Shown piece after piece: positions 1-12,700 of a stretch of DNA of 64,000 nt. This DNA is from Symbiodinium natans. Taxonomy: Eukaryota > Sar > Dinophyceae > Suessiales > Symbiodiniaceae. The stretch spans positions 80,893 through 144,892 of the forward strand of contig CAJNDS010000419.1 in the NCBI GenBank assembly GCA_905221605.1, read 5' to 3'. Under the pieces are notes generated by a model. It was not told the origin of the DNA and made no database searches. It worked only from the letters and a program-made list of their open reading frames with translations. Both the position numbers and the translations under genes were made by a program. Each line of letters starts with the position of its first letter. Position 1 is the first letter of the stretch.

Positions 1-131
1 TTTTGGGAAATCCCCATATTGAGCTTGTTCGACAAACAGCTGCTTCTTCTGTCCAGCAACCGCACACTGCTAGGGTAGGATATTTCGGATCTTCAAAAGC
101 AGCTCTAGGCCACCAGGCCCCTGCAACCTTG

Positions 132-200
132 ATCTCGCCGAATCCCTCATAGGCGCGCGTGTCCGTGATGCAGGGCTGGCCGAAGCGGATATAGCGGTTT
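132..200 (-). CDS. Probable internal exon, unidentified protein
   Basis: On the minus strand this island reads open as R-Y-I-R-F-G-Q-P-C-I-T-D-T-R-A-Y-E-G-F-G and then E-I-K, followed by GTTGCA as a possible donor. It is bounded on its upstream side by degenerate CCCTAAA repeats. The aromatic and charged composition is coding-like and the strand agrees with the other genes. No family was recognised; the QPC stretch could be part of a TSP1-type repeat but is too short to say. Confidence 0.4.
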
Positions 201-529
201 AGGGCTTAGGGTTTAGGGTTTAGGGTCAAACATTCCCAACCCGAGTACGGTTAATGGGAGAAACAAAAGATGTGTCCCAAGATGGTACTGGGCAAGGTCA
301 GAAACTTCGGAGTTAGGGTTTGGGGTCTTCAGGGTTTTAGAGTTTTAGGGTGCTAAGGGTTTTGAAGATACTCTCTCAGGGTCTTACGGCTTGAGTGTTT
401 TCGGGTTTCTTGGGGCTCCTTTGCAGGGTTGTGTGGGGGGGATGGGGGGGGGCGGGGGGCGGCGGGGCTCACTTCTTCACAGGGTTTCGGGTTTAGGCGT
501 CTAGGCTTTGGGGTGCTCAGCCTTTGTCA

Positions 530-632
530 GGAGATGCGGGCTGCGGGACTCATTGGCTTCATATTTTGGGAGGCCCTGGCCCTCAAGGCATGGGCAAGCT
601 GCAGCAACTTCTGCAACATCATGCCATACACC
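530..632 (-). CDS. Probable internal exon, unidentified protein
   Basis: The minus strand has a good acceptor (GAGTTTCAG|GTG) followed by an open frame reading V-Y-G-M-M-L-Q-K-L-L-Q-L-A-H-A-L-R-A-R-A and then SQNMKPMSPAAR. It looks like an amphipathic helix. The donor was not resolved. The plus strand is also open here, so the call rests on the AG|G acceptor and on the shared gene orientation. Confidence 0.35.
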
Positions 633-1263
633 TGAAACTCGACATTCGCTTCGAACCCTGAATCAACTTCCCTAAGCCCTAAACCCTAAACCCTTTTTAT
701 GGGCCGTTGGGTGTAAAAGCCCCTGCGAGTTGGATGCCTTTACACGGCTTTCCGTTCCCAAAATGGCCGCCCGCTGCAGCACATTCAACACAGTGCTCTT
801 TGTTCAAGAACAAAGAATCCCAAGACTTTCCTACAATGACAAAACAAATTCGTAACCCAAAAAAATAATATCATTATTAAAAATAATAAGAAGGGCTTTA
901 ACCCCCGACCTGAACCATAAACCCCAGGAGCCCAAATCCCACCCTAAACCCTAAACTGTACCCTCAACCCTCAACCCAAGGCACTTGAAGCCTACACAGG
1001 GCCTGGTAGGGCGACGCGGGGGTTACCTCCAGGTCGATCCACCTCGGCTCGTCGCGTTTAGGGTTTAGGGTTTAGCGCGTGGGAACCTTGGGCCATGAAG
1101 CCTGAAAGATTGTATACCCCTGTAGCCAAGTCTTTACTGGTAGCAAAGCCGACGTCTCCAACAGCCAGGGAACAAAGAAGGTTACACCTAAACAATGCCG
1201 CCAACATGAAGGACCCTAAACCTTAAACCCTAAACCCTAAACCCTCAACCCTAAACCCTAAAC

Positions 1264-1335
1264 CAAAGTTTACGGACCAACGCCTGGCCCAAATTGACAA
1301 GTATGTGGAACATCAGCCCTTTTACCCCTTTGGGG
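1264..1335 (-). CDS. Possible exon, strand ambiguous
   Basis: Both strands read open between two repeat blocks. Minus gives G-L-M-F-H-I-L-V-N-L-G-Q-A-L-V-R-K-L-W; plus gives F-T-D-Q-R-L-A-Q-I-D-K-Y-V-E-H-Q-P-F. Minus is preferred only because every identified gene is on that strand. No family was recognised. Confidence 0.25.
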
Positions 1336-2379
1336 TCCTGGGAGGGAGACCCCCCCCCCCAACCCCAGAATTAAGATAGGGGACAGTCGAGTTTCCATCA
1401 TAAATCATGGTAGAGGCTCATTGAACCTAAGCCGAAGCAAGAGTTCAGGACCTTGATGCCGAAAGCCATACCGGCTCGTAGTAGGGAATGTCGGAGCTAG
1501 GCACCTTATGTTGCGTTTTTTGTTTTCCTTTTTTTGTGGCCCGTTAAGAGACAGTAGCAAAGTCATGATACAAGCCCGGAAAAAAGAACTTGGTTGCCCA
1601 GAAACCTAGGAATCAACAGGGCCACCCTCTGTGACTCAAGCAGGTGTCGAAGGCATCCTAACCTTTTAAAAGCAGGAGAGCAACGTAGAATCCTCAAACC
1701 GAATGCACGCTTTGCTGTGCCCCCCCACTTCCCTGGGCAGTGGTCCGACGGGAAGGGACAGGCCGCCGTCGGCAACTGGAAGTGCAAAAACAGTGCTGCA
1801 ACTTCAAAGTTTGGGTTCAGGATGTTTGGGGCGTCGAGTCTTACCTAACCCCTAGACCTTCGTCAATCGAGATGAGGAGTTCGGAGTCGACCTTTCAGGC
1901 CAGGCTCAATTATGACCTAAGGGGTTGAGGGGTGAAAAGGAAACCTGGCCTGTAAAAGCATGGGTCAATCTCCTTCCCAATTGCTCCACAGCTACTACTT
2001 GTGAGTCCCTAGCTACCTTGAAGTGGAAGAATATACCCTACCTACGCTACCGCACTCCCTCGAATCACTAGAGGCCGTCTGACCCACGAACCCTTTTTGG
2101 GGGTCCAAGGCTTCAGCTCATGCTCAGCTCTAGCAAGGGGGTTGAAGGGTTCAGACTTGAGGTCGATTAAGGGTCTAAGGGTTTTAGGGATGTAGGCGTG
2201 GGGCCAGACTTGTGTCTAACGGTCGAGGTTTGAGGGATCGAGGGATCGAGGGTTTAGAGGGCAGTTCTAGAGGAGGGCCACCTGAGATAGGATCCGACTT
2301 CAGGAAGCAACCTGAACCTGACCTAACCCCAAAAGCACCCCGGGGCGAAACACGACGTATGCCCAGATCATTGTAGAGC

Positions 2380-5300
2380 AGGACCACGAAACGTTTTCGA
2401 TGTGCCAGCTATATCTGCCGTAATATTTCGTGGCAGCATGTCTTTCCAAAAATCACCAGTTAAATTACGAGAGCAGGCCCAAGCGTGGAAAACGGACCGG
2501 TAAAACCTGCTTGATGAAGCAGTTGCCTGCAAATTTTGCCAAAACCCTGAACACCCCAAGAGCAAAGCCAGATCCCAAGGCGCCCTAAAACCCCAAACCC
2601 ACGTGGACCCTTCGAGACCCTCGGCCCAGACTCTGCGCGCGCCTGCGCCACGCTGCGGAAGCGCATGGTCTGCGACATGCCTGGTGCGAGAACCCGCCTA
2701 CCCTCATTCACCCAAGGAAGAAGCACATGCAGTTTGAACTGCACCTTGCCGGGCGGGAATTCTGTCGTACTGGGGACATGGAGAGCCACAACCTTCCGGT
2801 GAGAAGGATATTTGGGGGGCACGTATAAGGGTGCCATGATTTGGAGAACTGCCCCCTTCTTCGCGTGTTGAAACACAGTTTTCTGGAACACGAGACTGCA
2901 TATCAGCGCGGGGTCTGAAAGACCCAAGGGCAGTTCCTTCCGCGCATTCAGGGGCAGCTGCAAACCTTCAAAGACATTCAGGTCCAATCCGAGGTCTACA
3001 GGCTCAAGGGCTGCGTCGTGAGATGCCCTTGCCCAAAAAGTCTCCCATGCAACCTGGGGCAGACAGAGGTACGATTTCTGCAAGGGAACCCAAGCTGGGG
3101 GAAGGGTACCACTGGGGGGGGGGGGTTCCAAACTCAAAACCCTAAGCCGCCCTGTGCAACCTAAACCCTGCCAAAATCTACCCGGGCTCAAGGCCTGAGC
3201 CGTCCGTGGCACCTCACAAATTAAATGGTTTTGGGGGTTTAGGGTTTAGGGTTTAGGGTTTAGGGTTTAGGGTTTAGGGTTTAGGGTTTAGGGTTTAGGG
3301 TTTAGGGTTTAGGGTTTAGGGTTTAGGGTTTTGGGGCTTGTGGATGCTCTTTTCGCGTTCAGGTGCTTGAAGGAGAAGGGCCCGGGCTTTTGAGTCGGGA
3401 CTCGAGCCGCGCGCTGGTTCAACAAATCTCCGCCTAAACCCTAAACCCGAAACCCGAAACCCTAAATTTCTAAACCCTATACCCTCAACCCTAAACCCTA
3501 AACCCGAAACCCTGAACTCGAAACCCTAAACCCCGAAGCCACATCTCCCTGGGGTGCTGGCCCCTTCGGCTCGTGAGGTCGAGGTAGCAGGTCGGATCCG
3601 TCGTGTCCAGAAGACCCCCCTGGCATCGGAAAGCAAACAAACTCTAAACCCATAAGCAAGCAACACTCTAAAAGAGTGAGAGGTATAGGCCATAGGGGAT
3701 AAGTGAGGAACATATGTCCTACTTCTGACCTTGCTTCGGCTGAGGTGGATTGGCCACTTGACATCGATGTTCGCAAGAACTTCTCCTTCGCCCTGCAGGC
3801 TTCTCGAGCTCTGCAAGCTCTGTGCCTAAACTGCGAGTGTTCGGAATCTTCGGCAGTTTGGCCTCATATGAATTTTCACATCCCAAGGAAGCCCACCACC
3901 AAAAAAAACAAACGCACGCAGAAGGCCTTCGCAGCCCACACTGAAAGAGCCAGGGAGTCCTAACCCAGAACCGTAAGCTCTGAACCCAAAGCTCGTGAAC
4001 GCTAAGCTGGCCCTGAAAACCCCACACCCCCCCCCGCCCCCCGCCCGGCAACCCCAAACACCAATAGCCCTGAAGCCAAGACTTCCCGAGGCCCTACAGA
4101 CATCCCTCAACCCAGAACCCTGGGTTTAGGGTTTCGGGATTAGAGGAATTAGGGTTGTGGGATTAGGGCTGAGGGGTTTAGGGTCTCAAGGCTGGCGCGC
4201 ACCCCGTTGTGGCAGGGGGCGGTCTGCTTCAGCGGTCCCGAGCCTGGCCGGGAAGGAGCCCGCAAAAAAATTCCGGAACCCCGGCTCCTTCTAGGGAAAG
4301 GCGACTCATACTCCCCATGATTCTTCCTCTCAAAGAACTTTTGTATAAGGACCCCATAAGATGGCACTGTTAGGCGCTAGCCCAAAGAGGGATTGAGGCT
4401 TTGGGATGCTCCTATACTCCCCTTACAACCTTAATCAAAGTATTTTTTATAAATATCCTCTTGGGTTTTATATGAACAAAAAAACATTAAACAAAAAAAA
4501 AAAAACTTCCCAAGGGGGATATAGGCTTTGGGGTTTGGGGTCTGAGGTTGAGGGCCTCGGTATAGGCAGTGAGGGATTGGGAGCTTGGTTGGTTTTTGGG
4601 TCTCCGGAGATCTGCGTCTCATGTGGAGCTTGGCATTCCAAGCTTCGGAGAATATTTCCCTCAACCCGAAGTCCCAAACCAGGATGGCTTGCAAGTATGG
4701 GCATGGTTGGGGTGGCACGGGTATACGGTTTCTGGGGCTTCTGGGGCTCAGAGGGCTCGCAGGGCTTCTAGGGTTGATTCTGATAATGGAGGATTTGTTC
4801 TCCTGTAGACTGGGATCAGAAGGTATGGACTTTTCTTTCCATGAGGTTTTGCAGGGGGTCGGGTCTTTGCAAGAGAATCGCCATTGTCCCAGCCCTGAGA
4901 GGCACTAAGCCCCTAAGCTGATAATAAGGATTTTCAACCACTGGAGTCCGAGTCACAGTAGAGCCCAGCCCCCTTGCCAGGAACCTGGGAGGCTGCGTCG
5001 AAGGCAGGGGGAAGGGGGGGGAGGAGGGGGGCAGGGGGAGGCTCTTTGCACGGAACCCTGAACCCTAAACTCTAAACCCTGCGTTTGTGGGCCTTGATTT
5101 GAGGCTCAGCAATCCAAAAACAAACTTGCCGAGTGGTTTCTTGGGGAGGTTTTGGAGCTTTTGGAGCTCTATGGTCCTTAGTTCCAGGAGTCCCGGCTCA
5201 GGGCGTTTTTTGTTTCGACGCGCTTTCCGGGGGACCTTTGGAAAGAAGCCCTCCAGGCTCATTGCGGCTTGTTTGGGCGGGACGGTACTGCACAGGCTTC

Positions 5301-6330
5301 AGCGCATGGTTCAGGGCGAAGGAATTTCATGGGAGCCGATGTCAAGAAGAGCTCCCTATGCTACTGTCATGACTCTGCACGAATCCGTGAGCAGAGTCAA
5401 GATTACACTTATCTTGGGATTCGGATGTTTTCTGAGGACCAAATCCAATCCTTAGGACTTTTCTGTCAACGGGCGGTCTAAACCCATAAGTTGCTCTGAA
5501 CAAGACGCAGTAGCTGCGCAAAACCCGAGAGAACCCCCACCTTTTACTGTTCTGCGGCTTCACTTCTAAGCCCAGTGCCGCAATCGTCCTCTCGCGCTCG
5601 CGGACTCCTCGCAAGTCTCCAGTTTTCCAGTGGAAGATCAAAACCTTAACTTCCCAAGACAAAGAGTACCTGAGAGAAACATCCCTCAAGCCTAAACGCC
5701 CTGTAGCCCTATAGCCCTAAACCCTAAACCCTAAACCCTAAATCCTAAACCCTAAACCCTCTCCTTCGCACTGGCCGCTGCAATCGCTCCAGGATCTCCA
5801 CGAAGAGAACCTCTGACTTCAGGTTTTGGGTCGTGGGGACTGGCACTCACTTGAGGTTCATGCGTAGCAAGCACGAGGGCCAAATAAGCAGTGATTGCTA
5901 GCGTAAAATCTAACTGCAGCTGGTCGGAATTTTAACTGTTTCGACTCTCCTCGTGCAGGGAGGGAGGATTCAAGCGCATCCTTTTCAGGATATCCTCTTC
6001 TAGGGCTTAGGCCCTAAACCCGAAACCCCAAACCGAAATTCAAAACCGTAGGGTTTTGAAGGTTCAGATTCTGAGGCCTAGGAACTGTAGGGTATTAAGG
6101 CAAGGGTAATTTTCAGGAATCGCGGCCACACCATGGTTCTGCTAGAAAGCTTGCAGGGATTCAGGAAACCCTAAACCCTAGAACTACCCTAACAGCCCCT
6201 TTCAAGGCAGCTGCAGCTGCCTAGGACCTAAAGCTTCGCAGCCACGCCCAAAGAGCCTGACGATCTGAAGTTGCCCAATCCGACCATCCCAAATAAGGCT
6301 AGCCAAAGGTTTCAACGAAACTGCTAAATC
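2380..6330 (-). CDS. Unidentified multi-exon gene region (about a dozen exon islands)
   Basis: A run of open minus-strand islands is separated by TTTAGGG-type filler. From 5' to 3' on the minus strand: about 6228-6320 (LIWDGRIGQLQIVRLFGRGC), 5855-5905 (LAITAYLALVLATHEPQ, then GTGAGT donor), 5760-5815 (EVLFVEILERLQRPVR), 5535-5645 (EVKVLIFHWKTGDLRG...), 5340-5480, 5075-5262 (basic, SLEGFFPKVPRKARRNKKR...), 4598-4702 (AILVWDFGLREIFSEAWNAK), 4270-4360 (FFERKNHGEYESPFPRRSRG), 3722-3870, 3537-3621 (LLDTTDPTCYLDLTSRRGQH), 3336-3432, the long exon 2702-3053, and 2380-2510. Several have AG|G acceptors. I recognised no domain, and more than one gene may be present. The hydrophobic 5855-5905 exon could be part of a membrane segment. 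Confidence 0.4.
2702..3053 (-). CDS. Long open exon, unidentified protein (about 117 residues)
   Basis: A 352-nt exon with clear edges: acceptor CCCCAG|GTTGCATGG at 3054/3053 and donor AATGAGG|GTAGGC at 2702/2701. It is the longest exon in the left third of the window. The translation begins VAWETFWARASHDAALEPVD and contains LNVFEGLQLPLNARKELPLG, a KKGAVLQIMAPLYVPPKYPS stretch and ends KVQFKLHVLLPWVNEG. The composition is that of a globular, partly beta-rich protein. No family was recognised. A further open island at about 2612-2680 (MSQTMRFRSVAQARAESGPR) may be the next exon. Confidence 0.6.
3237..3331. repeat. Interstitial telomere-type array (TTTAGGG)n, about 13 units
   Basis: A nearly perfect run of the heptamer TTTAGGG. 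It lies between two minus-strand exons (2702-3053 and about 3336-3432), so it is probably intronic and not a chromosome end. Many shorter and degenerate copies occur throughout the window in both orientations. Confidence 0.9.
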
Positions 6331-6726
6331 TTCTCATTGGTATATGGTTAATCAGACAGCCGCATGCCGAAAGTACCACACCCACGAGAAACGACATGTG
6401 GCTTCGCAAAGTTTGGCCCCAAAACGTTTTGGTCGCGTCTTGGGCGCTTCTTCTCGCGCTGGTCGGCACTTTACTACCCTCCCTGACATTTCGTGTCCTG
6501 CTACACGTTTCGCACTTTCGAGACTGCTGGCACTTTTCGACTTTCGCGTCCTGGGACACTTTTTTGCAATTTTCGACCTTCGCAGGTTTTTCGGCTTTTC
6601 ACGAACTGGAGGCCTGTTTGCTGTTTTTTCGGCGCGTTTGGCACGTTTCGAGATCTTTTAATTTCTGTTCCTTATTGAGTTTAAGTACCTTGAAAATGTA
6701 GAATGGTACCCCACTATGACAAAGTA

Positions 6727-9700
6727 AACCCTGCATGCTTGAAGGGCCCCGGCAAGCAGTCCACGCTGGGAATGCAGTGCACGTGCTGGTTGCAGGGCTG
6801 AGCTTCCTGCAGGGAGGGTCGGTCTGCTCAGGGCTTCAGGTTCTTGTGGGTTTTGGGGTTGAGGCTTTGGGGTTTGGGACATAAGCCGGCTTTGTTTTCG
6901 GCGTTGTTGTCTTTGGGGTTAAGGTGTGCGCAGGTTAGCAGGTTCAGGGAAGCCTTGGGGTTTCTTTGGGCTTCTGCACCAAGTGATCAAGGGCCCCGAA
7001 AGGCAAGGAAATTTGCGGAAAATTGCGGCCCCCTGCAAGATTTCAGGAAGAAAAATAGGGGAAGCTCTGTTTCTCTGCTTTTCTGGGCTTTTAGAGGCCA
7101 ACCGAAGAAAGGAGGCTCCAAGGATTGAAGAGAGCTAGGTCCCCTCTAAACCTGGGATTTGCAAGAACAACGGTAAAAACCTCCAAAATGCAATAAAATA
7201 CTAGTACTGCTTAGACGAACCTCCCCAAAGAGCACCCGACTATATTGGGAAACCTCCATGCTCCTGAACCATTCATTCACTCCCTGCAAGTCTCTGGAGG
7301 GGCGTGCCGTGGCATAGCCGGTAGCTGGAAGGCCGCAGTCGTTCGCCTGAGGCTCTCTGAAGCATGTCGATGGCTTGCTTATCTTCGTGCACCCGGGTCA
7401 CCCTAAACCTGAGGAAGTTCTTACAACTCACAGCGCCTCAGTGCGACTTTACCTGTTCCGGGCGCCTTGCTTGAGGGCAAAAGGTCGTACAGGATTGAGA
7501 GAATGTGGCTCTTCGACTCTTGTATACTTGTATAGTTGCATGCCCACCTTCCCAGAACCCAGAATCCCTTGAACCCAACTGGTTGAAACTTAGAATCCCC
7601 GAATTTACGTGTCGGCAACCCCCACCCTGAGGGCCCAAAGTCCGTTTGTTTCATGTGGTTCTAATCATCCAGTTAGGAAAGCACCAGGTCTGTTGACCAA
7701 ATTGCCGATGCTATCCGTGATCGCGCTTGGTGTTGCAAACATTCACGAGTTGGGCTCAGAACAGAACAGATTCGTAAGATACTTGCCATGACAAGTTGGA
7801 AGCGGAAGCTGTGATAAAGTGGCCCAAACAATCTGGCCGGCTGGTGAGACCGGTACGCGGTACGCATCTTGGCGCACTGGCAAAGAGCTACAAGTGAGCA
7901 CAAGGTTGAGCAACCAGCATGTGGAAACTTCTATCTCCATACATGCACGCAAGCAAGCAACCAACCCAGCGCGCGCACACACACACACACAATATCCTCA
8001 ATGAGACTCAACCATTGATTGAAAAAGGCTAAGGTGGTCTGCCAAGCCCGAAATCACGTGGGCTTGCCTCCACCAAGACGTGGCGATGCCTCCATGTCTC
8101 TCCTCCTTCGCACGTCGCTGAGCAGACCTTGCAGGCTTCCAGACTTCCACAAATCCCGTGTCCCGGAAATTCATCAGCTGGGGATCTGGAGCTTGTGAAG
8201 CCCAAGACGGATTTGGGGCTCAGGGTGTTGCCCCTCTATAAACTAACTCGAAGCTGTGAACCCAAAGCAGCCGAAATATGCCCAAGCCCCAACTGAACTT
8301 GTCCAAACGGTCCGTGAGCTGCCCTGTCCCGAAAAGCCCCGAGTGATCGAAACACTGGAATTTTCAATCAGAACTCAAGATCTTGGGTCCTCAAGAGAGC
8401 CTGGTGGGTAGGATACCCAATGACCCAAACGTTCACTACTCCCTTTGAGTGCCAGATATTGGTGCCTCTTGGAGGTAGCCTGCGGTCGCCCACTCTATAC
8501 GCCCGAACACAATAGTATGCACTGCAAGTGCATGGTCCGGACTTCGCCACAAGAAGCATGTTGCACCCTGCTGTTCTTGCGTTTCTTCTACCTACAAAAA
8601 CGGACGCGAAAAATTACCAAATAACTCAACCCCAACAACCTGAACCCGAAGCCAGAAATCCGTCAAGCGCGACTTGGAAGTCTGTAACCGGAGTTGCACG
8701 TGGCTATGGACATATTTCCCTTAATTGCTTACAATCCCCTATTGTCCCTCCCCAGCGCCCCTTCCCTTTCGGTGCCGTGCACTCCAGTGGCTCCAGTCGC
8801 CCCACCTTAATTGCGATCGAGCCCCTAAAAACAACAGGGTTTAGGGTTTGAGGGCTTAGAATTTAGGGTTAGGCCCTGCGTGGCTTCAAAACGCACCAGT
8901 CAACTGCACTGATCTTATCTGATCTTCGTGATCTCTGACTTCTCGGTGCAAGTGACAGCAGAGACTTGTGGGAGACGGCAGGAACGAAAGCTTGTGCAGT
9001 TGCTCGAGAAGCCACTCAGGAGAACAGCATTGTGAGACCCTTACCCAGTGCACAGCCGGTCAACTCCTCTCGTATCCCAGCCCAGAGCATCCTCCAGAGA
9101 AGCCTGGAGCAAAACGTCGAGTGCCCAGCCCCAACACCATCCCCAGAGACCTGGAGTGCCCAACCCCAAAGAACCACAACACCCAGAGAACCCCAACACC
9201 CAGAGTATCCCCCGCAGAATCCTGGAGTGCCCAGCCCCAAGTACAAATCAGAGCATTTCTGGAATGCCCAACCCAGAGTATCCCCGAAGAATTTCTGGAG
9301 TGTCCGACCCAGAGTATCCCCAAAGAATCTATCTGCACAGAATCAGAATCCCTGCAGTGCCCAACCGCAGTTTTTCAGAGAATCCCGGAGCTTTAAACCC
9401 ACCCGTACATGGTTTCGACGCTGCTGTTGGAAATGCACTCAGCTCACCCGTGCATGGTTTCGACAGTGCTTTGGAGATGTAGTAACATGGTTTCAACGCT
9501 GCCTTGAAGAAATACTACACAGCAGAGGTTCGACCCTGAGCCTTCGGGTGCGCTTAGTCTAAGCGCCCCCTGAGGCTGAGCATCAATTTTCGGGCTGACC
9601 AGGTACCGTTCAGGACCTCAAAACGGTGAGCTTGGCCACCGAATCCCGCTGTGAGGTTTGGCCCCACTTTGCACGCACCCCATTTTTGCTTCTATCCCCA

Positions 9701-12700
9701 TACCCCTGTTGTTCAACCTTGCAGTTGCTCAGAAACTCGGCTAGTTCCCACGGGCTAGCTTTCGGAATTGGACCCAAAAAACCCCAAACTCACCAACAAA
9801 CCTGAGCAACCCTAAACCCTAAACCCCCAACCCTAAACCCCAAACCCCCAGCCCGAAACCCTGAACCCTATAACCCTGTAACCCTATAACCCTGTAAGCC
9901 TAGAACCTAAGCCCTAAACCCGATAACCTCTAACCCTAGACCCCCCAACGCGAAACCCTAAAACCACCCACAGATCCTCGGAGTCTCCGGGCGCCCCACT
10001 GGCCATCGACGCAGACATGGTGGCTGCAGGACCTGAGGGTGCAACCATCACGCGAAAGTCAGGGTGGGGTTTAGGGTTTGGGTTTAGGGTGTAGGGTTTG
10101 GGGTTTAGGGTGTAGGGTGTAGAGTTTAGAATTTAGGGCTTAGGGTTTGCGCTTTAAATGTTTAGGGTATAGGGCCGATGTGCACGATGTAGGGATGTGG
10201 GCCTAGGATGGTTAGTTCTTCGGATTCCTGGAAGCCCGAATTCGAGCTTCCGAAGCGGCCCCTACAGCAGCCTCACATCTCTGTACACACTGCGCAAGCC
10301 CCACACCGTAAACTCCGAATCCTAAACCCCAAACCCAGAATCCTAAATCCTGAGCCTGAGCCCTGAGCCCTGAGCCCTGAGCCCTGAGCCCTGAAACCTA
10401 AACCCTGAAGCCTGAACCCTAAACCAAAAGCCCTGAACCCTAAACCCCGAGACCTCAACCCTTGAAGGCCCAGGCAGAACCCTGAGCCCCTAAAAGCAGT
10501 CCTCGAACACCAACCCACACCCTACCACGGAAACAAGCACGTGGAAAAATATGGTTTTCCCATGTGAAAAAAGACCATCCCCTTCTAAAGCCTCAAGAGC
10601 GAGTAAAAACAGATGATGGATCGCAGAGCCCTGGGATCTCTTCTCTCAGCCAGGCGACTGCGTGTTGCAAGGCTTAACCTGCGAGCTTGGCAGCCTCGGT
10701 TTCGGCTGCGGAGAGGGTATGGTGAGGGGCTTATGGCTGAAGGTTGGCGGAAGACCAGGACTTCGGGAAGTTGAGGGTCGCTGGGGCGGGCTCTTAGCGG
10801 GGGTCCCTACGCTTGCCCTAGGCCCTTCAGCAACCTTCGACCAAAGGTGGGTTTTAGGGGGATTCGGCTGTCTGCTGCGCTGCTGCCCACACATGCCACC
10901 CAAGAACCCGCAGACTCCGACTCTCACATGATGTACTCACATGCCTTGTGCTGAAGTTTTTGTTGGTGTCGATGCCTCCCATTCCCCCCCCCCCCCCACC
11001 AAAAAAACAATAAGAATCCCCAAAGCGTGATACGCACATGATTGAAAAGATGCGAAAGCGTATGCAAGCGTGGCAGGCACAGTGGCGCAGTGAGGCTGCG
11101 CGATTTGGTACTGTTGTCTGACCCCAAAACAGGACGCCGCTTTGTGGGCCCCCCCTGTCCAGAAGCAGCCGGCACGCTCCAGACGCCATCGGAACGCAGC
11201 ACCGGCCGCCAGGCATGTGTCAGCGCAAGCCACCCAATGGTGAAATGGTGCCAGTGGCATCAGCAGGGCGACGACTCGAGAAAAACGACACGAAGTCGCG
11301 CGGCACTTTTGCGGTCTGACATTGAGAATCACCTGACCCAGCGAAACGCGCAGATTCACTGCGGCCTGCCACGATTCGCCATTTACTCCTTTTGTCTGGG
11401 CCGAGTTTGGGTCCTGCAGAAGCTGGTCATGTCGAAGGAGGTGCAGGAGCATGGGCAAGTTGAGCTGGGGTCATGAAGAAAGTTGGAGGTGCACATCTTC
11501 GTCGGATGTGAAGACACGTGGTTCCGGCGCAATGCTGGGTCCAGTCTGAGGACAAAACCTGACTAGCTAAATCCGTCAACCGTCCCTGCATCCGAAAGGC
11601 GAAGCAGCTAAACCCTAAGACCTCAACCTGACTGAGGCTCGCGCCCTCAAACCCTCAAACCCTACAAGCCCAAAAACCCAAAATCCCAAAACCCACCTTG
11701 CCACCCCCAATTTAGGGGCCCTGCGCGTCGCAGGACTTGCAACCCGGCTTCGGCTTCTGCAGAATCTTTCGCGAACGGCTCCTGCTTCGTTCACTCATTC
11801 TCCCGTTCGTTCGCTTTATTCACTCACTTGTTCATCCACTCGATTCACTCACCTGTTATCTTGTTAGTATTCTCTTCGTGGGGACATGAAGTACTATTAA
11901 TAAGACCCCGCGAGCATAAGGAAAAGAGAATATTAAAGGACCATTCACTTTCTAATATAAGATTGCAAGGAATTTATGACGCATGCATTTGTATTAGAAA
12001 TTTGGGCTTTTACTGGCGGCCCATAAAAGAACTATAAATGAGGGCCGCACTAAACGCACTACATATGCCACTTTTCTAGTATCTTTTCATGTCTTACTTC
12101 TAATGTTTACTGGTCATGGAGAAAAGCCCCCTACAAATCTCTTTTCTTATTGGGCTTCTTCTCACACCCTCATTCTCCCATCCTGGCTGTTACCTTCGCG
12201 ACGAGTTGTTTTTTCCCCCCAAGCCTAAACCCAAACTCTAGCTTCGGGGCGAGCCAGCCCGCTGCGGGGCTTGTAGGGAGTCAAAGGAGTCTTTCAACGT
12301 GCTGGACGCGGATGGATTCGGGGTTGGGGGTTTGTGGTTTGGGATTCAGGGTATAGGCCCGAGGCCCATCAGAGTGGAGGCTTTTGGGAACGTATCGGAC
12401 AGAAGTCGCACAAAAGTGGGAATAACATATGGGTGGTTCTCTAAGGGCGGGTTTTTGATGGTCCCTGAGAATTAGGAGGATCCTTTTGGGTTCTGACGAT
12501 ACCAAAAGAGTCGCGTCTTAGCTATCGCCTCCCACGTGCGGCCTTGATGAAGGGCTTCCCGGCACTGTCGTTTTCAAGGGTGCAAGGGGAGTGACCAGGC
12601 TAGGGTTGCGGGGGTTTGGGGGTGCAATTTACCTTAGTTGTCCAGCAACCTGGGGGAACTAAAGGTTGACCTTTAGGATTTTGAGGGGATTCTCCTACCC

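Noticed and set aside
3237-3331. Chromosome end (telomere)
   Set aside because: Arrays of this kind occur at more than fifteen internal sites in both orientations with exons on each side, so they are interstitial.
6299-6701. Overlapping frames rich in Phe/Ser/Thr (plus) and Lys/Cys/Arg (minus)
   Set aside because: The segment consists of short degenerate TTTCG-type words, and openness on all frames reflects this bias. Only the 6228-6320 minus island was kept.
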